Of a stretch of DNA of 64,000 bases, positions 55,120 to 64,000 are shown piece after piece. Under the pieces are notes generated by a model, which saw nothing but the letters and a program-made list of their open reading frames with translations, did no database searches and was not told the origin of the DNA. The translations under genes were made by a program, and so were the position numbers. The stretch's first letter is position 1. Each line of letters starts with the position of its first letter. Source of the DNA: Anodontia alba (taxonomy: Eukaryota > Mollusca > Bivalvia > Lucinida > Lucinidae); contig OZ024827.1 in the NCBI GenBank assembly GCA_964016985.1, forward strand, positions 57,847,643-57,911,642, in the 5' to 3' direction.

Positions 55120-55989
55120 AGCTATATTTTCTAATAAAATTATGGAAAATTTGTCCTTATCATGGAATAATAATGAATAAAAAAAGTATAAGTTTCCATT
55201 GACAGTGTTTTCAAAGAAAAATACCGAATAATTTTTAAATGCTTATACAATGTAGCTTGCATTTTAACATTCAATTATTTTCTATCAGCTTATTTAATAC
55301 TAACATACTTTTTATGGAACAGATAAATGAATTTATATATAAGACAAGAAATAGAAACATGCACATGCACACAGGGCCCCTAGTGGAACCTTTAAAACCA
55401 TTAAAAACCTTTAATTTTGTTGAAATCCTTTAAAACCTTTAAAGTTGGCTGAAAAACCTGTATTTTGATGAGAAAAACTGTATATTCGGCAATTGTAAAT
55501 GCAAGAGAAGGGCAGAGATAATATGTAGCATTTCATAACAGCAAGTTATAGTTCTGTGACTCAGAGTAATATTCCTAAACAGAAATGCAAGTTAATATTG
55601 TCATTTCCATTTAAAGATAAAAATATCAGATTTTCTCTACAATTTTCTCCGTATTTTGCTTGAAAGGTGACGGCGCAAGGATTCTTTTGCTTCGGATCTG
55701 GCAAGAAATTTAACCATTAAATGCTATTTATTTTGTACAAAATTCATCCTGAAAAATTTTTATTTGGCCAAAAATAGCCTTTATAAAAAGCCTTTATTTT
55801 TAAGACTCTCCTAGGGGGCCTGTATACATGTAACAGGAAACAAACTACTTCTAAATAACATGTTTTTTGTAGTAATGCAAATTTGAAGGTTTTGGTTGAA
55901 GTATATTTCAGTTAAATAACCAATTCATAAAAGTTCATAAATAATGAACCCATCTATATAATCTATACTGGTTTCTTTTCTTAAAATTA
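55120..55989. other. Non-coding stretch
   Basis: 55385-55465 repeats CCTTTAAAACC several times. No gene. Confidence 0.45.
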
Positions 55990-56310
55990 GAGCTGTCAGA
56001 GGATCTCACTACATCCCCACTGCAGCACTATCAGAGGAGAAAAACTTATAGTGTTGAAATATTTTAAATTCATGCTTACCAGATAATATCACTGTAGGAT
56101 ATGGTTACATGGCAATATAAATCTATGAAATGATTTAAATCCATGAGTTATGGGCCCTTGGCCCTGATTCCGGTACACACAATACATCAACCCACCGTTC
56201 ATGTGTGTACCAGGTTTCAACTTTTGTTATCCTAACAGTTCTTGAGAAAACTGGGACAAAAAATTTTCATTAATGGCAAATTGTAAAACCTATCAAGGGA
56301 TGTAACTTTA
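55990..56310. repeat. Second copy of the 49.5-kb repeat leader and about 1.5 units
   Basis: AGCTGTCAGAGGATCTCACT..., then ATGAGTTATGGGCCCTTGG, GTGTACCAGGTTTCAACTTT and CCTATCAAGGGATGTAAC, in the same order as 49519-49850. Confidence 0.8.
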
Positions 56311-56756
56311 ACATATTTCAAGACCATTTTTATAACAAATTACAAAGATCTAAAATGTTACTGAAATACACTGATCACTTATATGACATACAGGGGCTTC
56401 TACAAAGGCATTGTTACACAAGAAGGAAGCTCTGGAGATAACTTTGAACCTGTTTTCCAAGAGTATTAAAACTTCCAAGCTGTGGCTTATGCATTAAAAT
56501 AGTATTATCAGGCCCGGATCCAGGGGAGGGCAAAAGGGGCACATGCCCCCCCGAAGTGACCGCTAGTCATACCTTGCCCCCGGTATTTTTCGAATTACAC
56601 TCTTATGCATAAGCTATCCAGCTACCTGTGATTTCCAGAAACAGGGAGTTCATAAATGATGAAAGCCATTACTAAATGGCATGCTGTGATTTGTCAATAA
56701 CTTGTTAATATTGCCCTGCTGATAGGTAGCATATGGTCAGTTACACAGGCTTCTGT

Positions 56757-56845
56757 CTTATAAATACTTGATTTCACACCTTACATCTTTTTATTTAGAT
56801 AATGGACATAAAAAGATGTAAGGTGTGAAATCATGTATTTATAAG
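56757..56845. repeat. Long hairpin 1 (38-nt arms, 13-nt loop)
   Basis: Arms 56757-56794 and 56808-56845 pair with a single mismatch. The inner 26 bp (TGATTTCACACC..., 56769-56794) are perfect. Loop TTAGATAATGGAC. Confidence 0.93.
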
Positions 56846-56869
56846 AATTAATAGAACACTTCGAACAGC

Positions 56870-56936
56870 AAAATAAAACCGTTTCTACTCATACATCTAG
56901 ATAATGTACATGTATGAGTAGAAACGGTTTTATTTT
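56870..56936. repeat. Long hairpin 2 (27-nt perfect arms, 13-nt loop)
   Basis: Arms 56870-56896 and 56910-56936 pair perfectly. Loop CTAGATAATGTAC, which matches the loop of hairpin 1 at 11 of 13 positions although the stems are unrelated. Confidence 0.93.
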
Positions 56937-57044
56937 TCAGCAGTCGACAAATTGGTGACATTTGTCTTATTTTGCCCTCTAAACAGGATTTGAGTGAATG
57001 TTCTTTTTTTTTTTTTCTTTCTTTTTTGACGTTCGGTGGGTTGG

Positions 57045-57056
57045 TTGTGTGTGTGT

Positions 57057-57087
<31 letters not shown>

Positions 57088-57096
57088 GGGGGGGCA
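57045..57096. repeat. (GT)n followed by G-run
   Basis: About twelve GT units, then about 24 G. Frames through it on both strands are artefacts. Confidence 0.92.
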
Positions 57097-57276
57097 TGGG
57101 AATTTGCACCCCCACACTTTTTACCCAATCCAATCCATATATATTTGTATGGGTGTGGTGGCTGAAGGGACAGGCAGGTTATCCAGGACTCTGCATATCT
57201 AGCACGGATGAATATCAAACTAGCCAGAATTATTTTTGCAGCTTTGAAATTACCTGTATAAAGCTGAAGGTTTTAT

Positions 57277-57433
57277 GTGTTTGTTTTGGAGTTTTACGGC
57301 CCAGTCAACACTATTTAGGTTATTTTTGAGCCGGTCAATTTACATTGCCGCATTTCTTTGGTAGGCTTATGTATACATAAGTGATTAACCAGGACAGTGC
57401 ACATTCTTTCGCCAGAAACCGACAAAGGCCCCT
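57277..57433 (-). repeat. Diverged fragment of the 17.3-kb SINE family
   Basis: GTTTTACGGCCCAGTCAACA, GGTTAATC-like complement, and GTGCACATTCTTTCGCCAGA in order on the minus strand. Head absent. Confidence 0.7.
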
Positions 57434-57707
57434 TGTATGTTGCCCCAGCAGTTTTCGTAAAATTGCCAGAAAAGTAGAAAAAAAAAATCAGCCTGCAAGA
57501 TTAATGAAAATGACTTGAAAATAGCATGGAAATGCACTCAGGCAATCCAATTTTAAAAATTTTCCGGGGGAGGCCCCCCGGACCCCCCTTATGAGGGGAA
57601 CCCTCTCTTATACTCTTCCCCTCTCGCGGCTTACGTCGCTTGATACATGCCTTCGGCAGTCAATGCCCCCCCCCCCCCGTCTTCAGACCTTCTGGGTCCA
57701 GCCCTGA

Positions 57708-58960
57708 TTATGTCAGATACATATCATATTGAGAGGCAAGTATAGCGATACATATCATATCATGAGGTGACTATATTGTTACAGCCCTAAATGCTAGTCA
57801 AGAGTTTACATGTATGTACTAAATGAAGATACCCTGTCTACATACAGTCATTACTTAAAGGAAAATGTACATAAACTATTACGGTAAATGCCCTAAAATT
57901 TCGAACAAAATTAAATAATTTCAGTTCTTGCTGTTCGAAATTTTAGAAATTATGATTTGCTAAAAAAAATTACTGTTCGAAATTTTAGGACAGATTCACT
58001 TACAGCCAAAATTGACCTGGCTATCGGACGCTTTCGGACACCCGAAATAACAAAAAAGGACCTACACGACGAAAGGGTTTTCTTATGTGCTATGTGTGAT
58101 TTGTAAACTGAATGTGAAATTATATGAACTAATAAATAATTACCACACTGATGTTTCTTTTCAATTCCATCCGATTAATTCTATGTCGAATAATGTTTCT
58201 CATAACAAAACAATTAATTATCCGGTACACTAATTAATCGCCAGATACGTTTGTTCGGCACTCCGGGAATGTGCCACTTTCTTAAAATAGGCTCTTCTTA
58301 CGTAACAACCCTCTTCACTTTACCGCACTGACCAAAAATACTTCAAAAGGTTACCGCACGTTTGTTGTTTGAGCCACTACAGAAACACAAAAGTCCCTTT
58401 CCTCAAAGGTGAAGTGTACGGAGTTTAAATGTGAAAAGCGCAGACTGATTAGAATTTCCGACGTTTTGGAGAGTAGTAGTCACACTGCTTGCTGACATAA
58501 TGCATTCTGTTGGCGATATGCGTAGACCCAGACCAGACCGCCCCGATACTGATGTTGATCTTGTCTATGCCGGTCTCAAATGTCATAAGGTCGTTTCTAT
58601 TGAAAAGGACTCATACATAAACGAACAGTGCGCACAACCAGATCTGAATGCAGCCTGATCAAGATCAAAGATTTTAGCTCTGCACCAAACTGAACTACGT
58701 ATGCCAAACCTGTGAACTGCCATTATCGTTTTTAGCAATATTTCTTTCTTTAAAAAATGTATTGTCGTTTAGAACTCGGTAACGAAACTAATTGCAAGAA
58801 TTATCTGTAATCAATAGTAATCCTTTCATTAGATCCCTGTTCAGGCGAAAATGTCCCTTTGCGCGGTATATGTGTAAGTCACATCAGAGTGCGAGACGCA
58901 GTCTAGTGCAGGATGGTGTCCACTCAATTCGCTGATGAGGTCATTGATTTAAAACACTGT
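57708..58960. other. Non-coding stretch with small inverted-repeat element
   Basis: 57880-58000: CCCTAAAATTTCGAACA is inverted twice downstream (TGTTCGAAATTTTAG at 57948 and CTGTTCGAAATTTTAGGAC at 57977), and the same motif appears at 61325. Probably a small MITE. The rest has GATCAGA/AGATCTGAATGCAG motifs. No gene. Confidence 0.45.
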
Positions 58961-59146
58961 AATACATAAATCTTCAAGAAGGGCAGTTGTCAGCTTCTGC
59001 CGAAAGAATGTGCACAATACTGGTTAACCGCTTAGAGGACTAAGCCTGCCCAGTAAACGTGTGGTTAGGTAAACTGACCGCGCTCGACATGGCCTCAATG
59101 GGTTGTGTAGGCCGTAAGACCTCAACACAAACAAAATACATGAATC
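58961..59146 (+). mobile_element. 5'-truncated SINE with 12-bp near-perfect target duplication
   Basis: Body 58973-59134 covers the downstream half of the 17.3-kb SINE. AATACATAAATC (58961-58972) and AATACATGAATC (59135-59146) flank it. Loss of the head together with a duplication indicates truncation during target-primed reverse transcription, not later decay. Confidence 0.88.
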
Positions 59147-59654
59147 GCAGTCTCCAGCAAGTGCACAGACTGATCACATTTGTAACAAATGATTAGGTTC
59201 ATTTTGGCTTGTTGGGTCCTATAATCTCTGTTAGGACCTTTACCTGTTCAAATAGGATGCACTGAGTATATGACAATCACGCAGTCCGACAGGAAATATT
59301 TTGCTGGAGGCGTTAATCCCCACGACGAAAACGTTTTCGGCGTGCTCATTGAAACCTTTGGCACGCTAAACTTAAATATTAGCAGCAGATATTATCGAAG
59401 GACACAGTGTACGGACGAGCAGGAACGACCCAGATCAGAATGCGCGGATGCACATGCTAATTTACAATTTCGCGTGTAGCGCTTTCTTACTATCGCATGT
59501 GCGTCACGCTTTGCAGAAATGATCAGATCTTTGGAATTCTGGGATAGCGGTCACACGACTTACCTAAATACCGGAATACAACGGAAATACCGGAATATCC
59601 ATGAAAAATACAGGAATACATGTACCTGTGAAGACACTAATATTGGCTTTAATT
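59147..59654. other. Non-coding stretch
   Basis: 59410-59460 holds CCCAGATCAGAATGCGCGGA, a bivalve MITE motif. No gene. Confidence 0.4.
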
Positions 59655-59985
59655 AAGAAACGAATATACTCGGAGGACGACCTTGAAAAGCCCAGAGGCC
59701 AATTCCCCTATTCCCCCGAATTAGTTTCATTCCCATGTTCTCTGCGGCGTCTGATCTGGGTCTACGCTGTTTGCATAGGCCTATCTGTTCCAATATTTAG
59801 GTTCTTTAAATTTTTAATACGTGCCAGTTTCGTATACATTTCTGACATAAAATAAGTTTGTTTTTCTCCCGAAGAGGTTTCCCGTGACGTACCGCTATTA
59901 GCACGTGGTTTTTTAATGCGGGACAAGGGAAATGTTGCTTTGTGACTGTTCATTTTCTGCGTATTTTAATACTTATAATGTTCTC
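59655..59985. repeat. 450-bp dispersed repeat, copy 2 (shortened)
   Basis: Aligns with 14027-14480 but lacks some internal blocks. Begins GAATATACTCGGAGGACGAC, the sequence that in copy 1 is interrupted by the mariner's TA. Confidence 0.75.
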
Positions 59986-60394
59986 AATATATACATAATG
60001 TAAAACAATAACAGTACTAATATTTATTTATATCCTGGTAAATGCGGAGTAAGGACCGCACTCTTTAGGTTTTACTCTTTAAAGGGAGCTAATTGCATAT
60101 GCTTGATGATGAATTTTACGAGTCGGACCCAGCATTTTTTTATGAATCAGGGGCGGATTCAGGATGATTTCTGAAGAGATTCGATTTGATCGAATTTCCG
60201 TACTTACTCTACGTATTCGGACAGACAGGCCTGAGCAAACATTGTAGACCCAGATCAGACGCCGCAGAACGCATATAAAACCTATGAAACGGTGATGTAT
60301 TTAACCAAAGATTTGTAGTCTCTCCAAGAACTGGAGTTCACATTCCTGTTTGTTACCACAAACGGCAAAATCTGACTGCCCTTGCATCGGAAGA
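59986..60394. other. Non-coding spacer
   Basis: Nothing beyond a transposon-end-like ATCAGGGGCGGATTCAGGAT at 60146. Confidence 0.4.
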
Positions 60395-60820
60395 TGATCT
60401 GAGTCTTCACTGGTCGCACATCTTATTGTCCTAAAAGTGTTTTCCAAATTTCCATGTTCCCTGTTCCCTCTAACTAGTTTCATTCCCTCTTTCTCTGCGG
60501 CGTCTGATCTGAGTCTACAATTTGCATAGGCCTATCTGTTCCAATACTTAGGTTCTATTTTTAATACAGGTCTGCCAGTTTCATATGCATCTCTGACGAA
60601 AAAATGATCTATAATTTAACGAATATAAGTGTGTGTTTTCCCTCTAAGCGATTTCCGCCACGATTTCTCGTGACGTTACCGTTACGAGCACGCGGTTTCT
60701 TCATGCGAGTCAAGGGAATGTGCTGTTGCATTTTCTGTATTTTCACATATATTTTTGTAATCTATTCTGGAAATGAGACGGTCCCAGAATTGCGTGTCGT
60801 CGCCCGGTGGCGTATCTGAG
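60395..60820. repeat. 450-bp dispersed repeat, copy 3
   Basis: Shares with copy 1 'GTCTTCACTG(A/G)TCG', 'TTTGCATAGGCCTATCTGT', 'GCCA(C/T)GATTTC(T/A)CGTGACGTTACCG' and 'CCCAGAATTGCGTGTCGTCG'. Confidence 0.75.
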
Positions 60821-61559
60821 CAGACCCATGAAAATCTACGTAGGTATAGCAATAAGACATAAGAAGTAGTGGTGATATACACGAACAAACAACAAATAGT
60901 CAGATCGTACAGCACGGATCCATAGATTTATCCTGGCCTTCGTTTTTCAACCGGAATATTTATCATGTCTGCCACAAGGTAACAAAGTTCTAGATCGCCT
61001 GCGTATAATCTAACCTTAACACGCGGACATCCACGTGACTGTCGCGTGGAAATGGCTAACATTGTGATGGAAGTCTCTCTGTTTTTTTTTGTTTTTTTTT
61101 TTTCTTATGAATTTTCAGTCAGTATCTCCTGAGTTTGTATAAAATTAAAATATGGTTCCCATGCCATTTCTGTACATAAAATTCGTTATGACACTGCTGT
61201 GTGCATTTAGTTTTGCGGTGGCTTTCAACACTACTACATTACTTTAGTTTCCGGTTCCGTAACGAAAAAAAAAAAAGTTACCGAAATTAGAATGTGCTGA
61301 TAAAAAATTACTTGAAGAAAACTGTGTTCGAAATTTTAGAAATCCCCTTTTTGCAAAACTGCAACCCTTTTTTTTTTATCAAAAGATGTTGTCTGTATTT
61401 ATCTAAGCCAGTACTGTTTCATTTATCTATGGGCTTTTTGAAGCCAAAGTCGTGCTTTAAATGCATTATTTTTTTTTTTTTTTTTTTTTTTTTTACATTT
61501 TGGAAGTACTAACCATACACTGTAACGCACTTACACCTTCACACACTCTCTATATCATA
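60821..61559. other. Non-coding stretch
   Basis: T/A runs at 61083-61105 and 61471-61495. The GTTCGAAATTTTAG motif at 61325 recalls the 57.9-kb element. No gene. Confidence 0.45.
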
Positions 61560-61745
61560 TACACATACACAAACACACGCACACACAAACATACACGCAC
61601 GCACACTCACTTACACAAACATTTGGTGTGCAAGACTTGAAAATAAGTTTGAATTTATTAAAATATGTTTACTATGTTCTCGTAAGTTTGAACACAAACA
61701 CACACAGACAGACAGACACATACACACACACACACACACATACAA
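61560..61745. repeat. (AC)-rich low-complexity region
   Basis: Two blocks of imperfect ACACAC/CATACA repeats (61560-61620 and 61693-61743). Confidence 0.85.
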
Positions 61746-62410
61746 TTGTTTTGAGTTTAGGTAGATTCAACTTAAATATGTTTAATATGTTGCCTTCACA
61801 TGTATAGTAATGAAAATATGTTTAATTTAAATTTTTATTCTCACATGTCCATCCAGTCAGCAAGCATCGTTGAGCCAATGGTTAACCAACATTGATGTCA
61901 ATGCAATGTTGATCGAGCATTGTTTTAACGATGACTTTTTGCAGAATACAAATGTTTTTTTATTTTTTTTGTTTTTTTTTTTTCATAAGCAACGACACTT
62001 AAACATGACTATGTATTTATGTATTGTCCCCCTGTTTTGTTGTATTGTTCTATCTTTCCCTGATTTTTTCTTTGTTTTTGTTTTTGTTTATAATGTCTTC
62101 CTTGAAAACTCATGTCTCCATTGGGGAATTGTGGGAGTGGGTACAGGTTCATGGGTGTCCAATTTCATTTTTGAAGCAAATCAGTGTACCTGGCATCCCG
62201 ACCTCAGTATTGTTCATGCTTTACCTTGGTACAATTACATGACTCGTGTCTATAGCAACAATAATACTGTCGTGATGCTAGTCTATCGTCGCATGAACGG
62301 CTTCCATCTAAGCATACATTTGCTCTTGCTTACAGCAATTCATTGTGCACATTCATTAATATTAAGTCTGCAAAATAATGCTTCTGCTCACAAAAATATC
62401 AAGCCTCTAA
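61746..62410. other. Region upstream of the plus-strand LINE
   Basis: A 210-codon frame (61870-62502) has hydrophobic Phe/Val runs derived from T-rich DNA and overlaps the LINE start in another frame. I recognise nothing in it. It may be part of the LINE 5' region. Confidence 0.35.
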
Positions 62411-62812
62411 ATTATATTAAGCATTTGGAACCGGGACAAAGGGCAAAAGAAAACACTAAACTATATCCATCCAAATCCAGGACCAGTTTCTGTGTCCTCT
62501 GATAGTAGTCAGGGTAGCTCCTCCAGGATGTCCTTTGATATATTCAATTCCTTCAATCTTAACCATCACCTTTCCTTCGTGCACTACAACGTTCAGAGCC
62601 TCTTAAATAAATTAGAAATTCTACACGCGGAACTCTTTGAGTTTGATATTTTAGCATTTACGGAAACTTGGCTAAGCCCAACCACCTTAATTGATGATTT
62701 GCTTCTTCAGTCGTACAATACCCCCGAGAGAAATGACCGCGCTGGTGATGCACATGGTGGTGTCATTGTTTATGTTAAAGAAGGATTCGGTACAAGCGCC
62801 GCAAAGACCTAG
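62411..62812 (+). pseudogene. LINE ORF N-terminus: 2A-like motif and start of endonuclease
   Basis: The frame opens at 62411 and reads NYIHPNPGPVSVSSDSSQ (2A-like core at 62465-62485), a Ser-rich linker, then LSFVHYNVQSLLNKLEILHA and FDILAFTETWLSP with the Asn and Glu of the endonuclease active site. It continues to VIVYVKEG, where one missing base near 62785 sends it to a stop at 62812. An ATG in this frame occurs downstream at 62528, after the 2A-like motif. The original start is not identified. Confidence 0.82.
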
Positions 62813-64000
62813 AAATTAGGGGAATAGAGTGCGTATGGATAGAAGTAGCAAATAATAATAAAAGAATTCTGTTTGGTCTTTTTTATCGTGCACCCAATTC
62901 TGACGCGAACTATTTAAGTAGCATTGAAGATTCTATTGCCTTAGCTGTTGACACCGGCATTGCTGACATAATTATTACCGGTGATTTTAATTTTAACTAT
63001 CTTGATCTACAGTCACGACGAAAAATTGACTCCTTGTGTACACAGTTTTCTCTCTTTCAAACTATCAATCAGCCTACGCATTTTACAGAGTATTCTTCTT
63101 CTCTTATTGACATTATTCTTGTGAGCAATAAGGATAATTTAATCCTAAGTGGTGTTGGTGACCCTTTCCTAAATCAACAGATGCGATACCACTGTCCTAT
63201 ATTTGGCATACTTAAATTTTCAAAGCCAGAGTCTAAATCATTTTCAAGGCACATATGGGATTACAACAATGGTGACTATAATCTCTTGCGAGAGAAAGCT
63301 TCTCAAATGGATTGGGAATCCTTGAAAGATGACAATATTGATAACTATGTAGAAAATCTCAAAAATGCCATTATATCAATTACTACAGAATGTGTACCTA
63401 ATCGTAATATCAAGGTGAAACCCTCTGACCCCCCGTGGCTTACCTCGGCTCTTAAACGTCACATAAGAAAACGAAAAAGGGCATATAAGAAAGCATTGCG
63501 AAGTAATTTAGACCGACATTGGAACAAATTCAAAACATTACGTAATGAAGCTATTACCATGATTCGCGATTCTAAACAAAAATTCTTTAAAAAAATTGCA
63601 GACAAACTTAAATCTGATACACTCTCATCCAAGGACTGGTGGGCAACTCTTAAAACCTTTATAATTCCTAACTTCAAATCAACTATACCACCCTTGGAAT
63701 ATAATGGACGTATATACACCTACGAAACTGACAAATCAAACATTTTCAATCAATATTTTCAAGGACAAACAGTTTTAAACGATGCAAATGCATATCTTCC
63801 CGACCTGCCTTCACCTTCCTACACGACACAATTAAATAGTATAATCTTAACACCCTTTGAGGTAGAATCAGTTCTCCAAACACTCAAAATTGGTAAAGCT
63901 TCAGGCCCTGATGGTATAAGCAATCGCATTCTGAAAGAACTGTCACACGAGTTATCCTCTCCTTACTGTTCCTTGTTCAATCAATCTTTACGCTCTGGAA
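62785..64000 (+). pseudogene. LINE endonuclease C-terminus and reverse transcriptase start
   Basis: After the frameshift this frame stays open for about 1.2 kb to the window edge. IRGIECVWIEVANNN, ILFGLFYRAPNS, IIITGDFNFNYLD (Asp/Asn pair), INQPTHFTE, LIDIILVSN and MRYHCPIFG (Arg-Tyr-His where Ser-Asp-His is usual) finish the endonuclease. The linker holds SDPPWLTSALKRHIRKRKR and SKDWWATLKTF. IGKASGPDGISNRILKEL is the first reverse transcriptase block. Only one frameshift is seen in the visible part, so this copy is younger than the 0.5-3.4 kb one. It is called a pseudogene because of that single break. Confidence 0.85.

Larger units (their letters stand above)
56508..57707. mobile_element. 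Possible DNA transposon with TCAGGCCCGGATCCAGG ends
   Basis: Left TCAGGCCCGGATCCAGG (56508-56524) and right TCTGGGTCCAGCCCTGA (57691-57707) are inverted at 13 of 17 positions. Subterminal patches GGGGGAGGCCCCCCGGACCC (57565) and GGGGCACATGCCCCCC (56538) are typical of a widespread class of animal DNA transposons with such ends. The interior holds the two hairpins, a GT/G tract and a SINE scrap, with no transposase. A related end sequence (ATCAGGGGCGGATTCAGGAT) is at 60146. Confidence 0.45.
62411..64000 (+). mobile_element. CR1-like LINE, plus strand, continues beyond the window
   Basis: Contains the 2A-like N-terminus (NYIHPNPGPVSVSS), the endonuclease and the start of the reverse transcriptase (GKASGPDGISNRIL), with one frameshift near 62785. 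Better preserved than its relative at 0.5-3.4 kb. The 3' part lies outside. Confidence 0.88.

Noticed and set aside
61870..62502. A 210-codon frame before the LINE
   Set aside because: Composition-driven hydrophobic runs. Its end overlaps the LINE N-terminus in another frame. Kept only as a possible 5' region.

Overview
The window looks like a stretch of invertebrate nuclear DNA, most likely from a bivalve mollusc. It is AT-rich, full of interspersed and tandem repeats, and shows no exon-intron host gene that I can support. The bivalve assignment is an inference from recognised repeat families: the 'AGCTCACCTGAGC / TCAGCTCAGGTGAGCGATATAGG' family (about 15.3, 18.5 and 33.9 kb), the 'CATACAAAGTATG...GGGGTATATAG' family (54.85 kb, weaker at 19.2 kb), tRNA-headed SINEs, and CR1-like LINEs with 2A-like N-termini. 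Every recognisable coding region belongs to a transposable element.

Layout. 0.5-3.4 kb (minus): a decayed CR1-like LINE (2A-like motif, endonuclease, reverse transcriptase, 3' tail). 5-8.5 kb: AT-rich and GT simple repeats, a 400-bp dispersed repeat and TIR-bearing MITEs. 8.5-9.7 kb: a broken hAT transposase. 11.2-12.5 kb: a second LINE scrap and three copies of a palindromic GGAACGGAAC repeat. 12.69-14.02 kb: a structurally complete mariner with perfect 29-bp TIRs, a TA duplication and an open DD34D transposase frame whose expected start codon is TTG. 15.3-19.9 kb: satellite-like tandem repeats with a SINE inserted.

21.1-29.75 kb (plus): a Helentron-type Helitron, the most interesting object here. 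ORF1 is intact: a basic N-terminus, an 8-residue repeat region and a C-terminal papain-like protease domain resembling the herpesvirus tegument (C76) deubiquitinase fold. Its TGA overlaps the ATG of the next frame as ATGA. That second frame begins with about 20 repeats of a 17-residue lysine/glutamate-rich helical unit, then runs into the Helitron N-terminal region, the HUH Rep nuclease, a PIF1-like helicase and an EEP endonuclease. It carries five nonsense codons and about four frameshifts. A perfect 18-bp hairpin lies 87 bp past the last stop and probably marks the 3' end.

29.8-33.5 kb: TTAA-flanked (piggyBac-type) MITEs and a decayed Tc1-like transposase. 34-42 kb: SINEs with clear target duplications and a 30-bp minisatellite in two blocks. 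43-50.4 kb: a satellite district with three unrelated arrays, and a 1-kb element made of palindromic GATATC repeats bounded by perfect 20-bp TIRs. 51-61 kb: MITEs, SINE fragments, nested palindromes and two long hairpins that share a 13-nt loop but have unrelated stems. 62.4-64 kb (plus): a second CR1-like LINE of the same broad family as the first, running off the window end.

These elements do not form a host pathway. Their joint message is repeated insertion into a gene-poor region. Only the mariner and Helentron ORF1 keep long uninterrupted frames.
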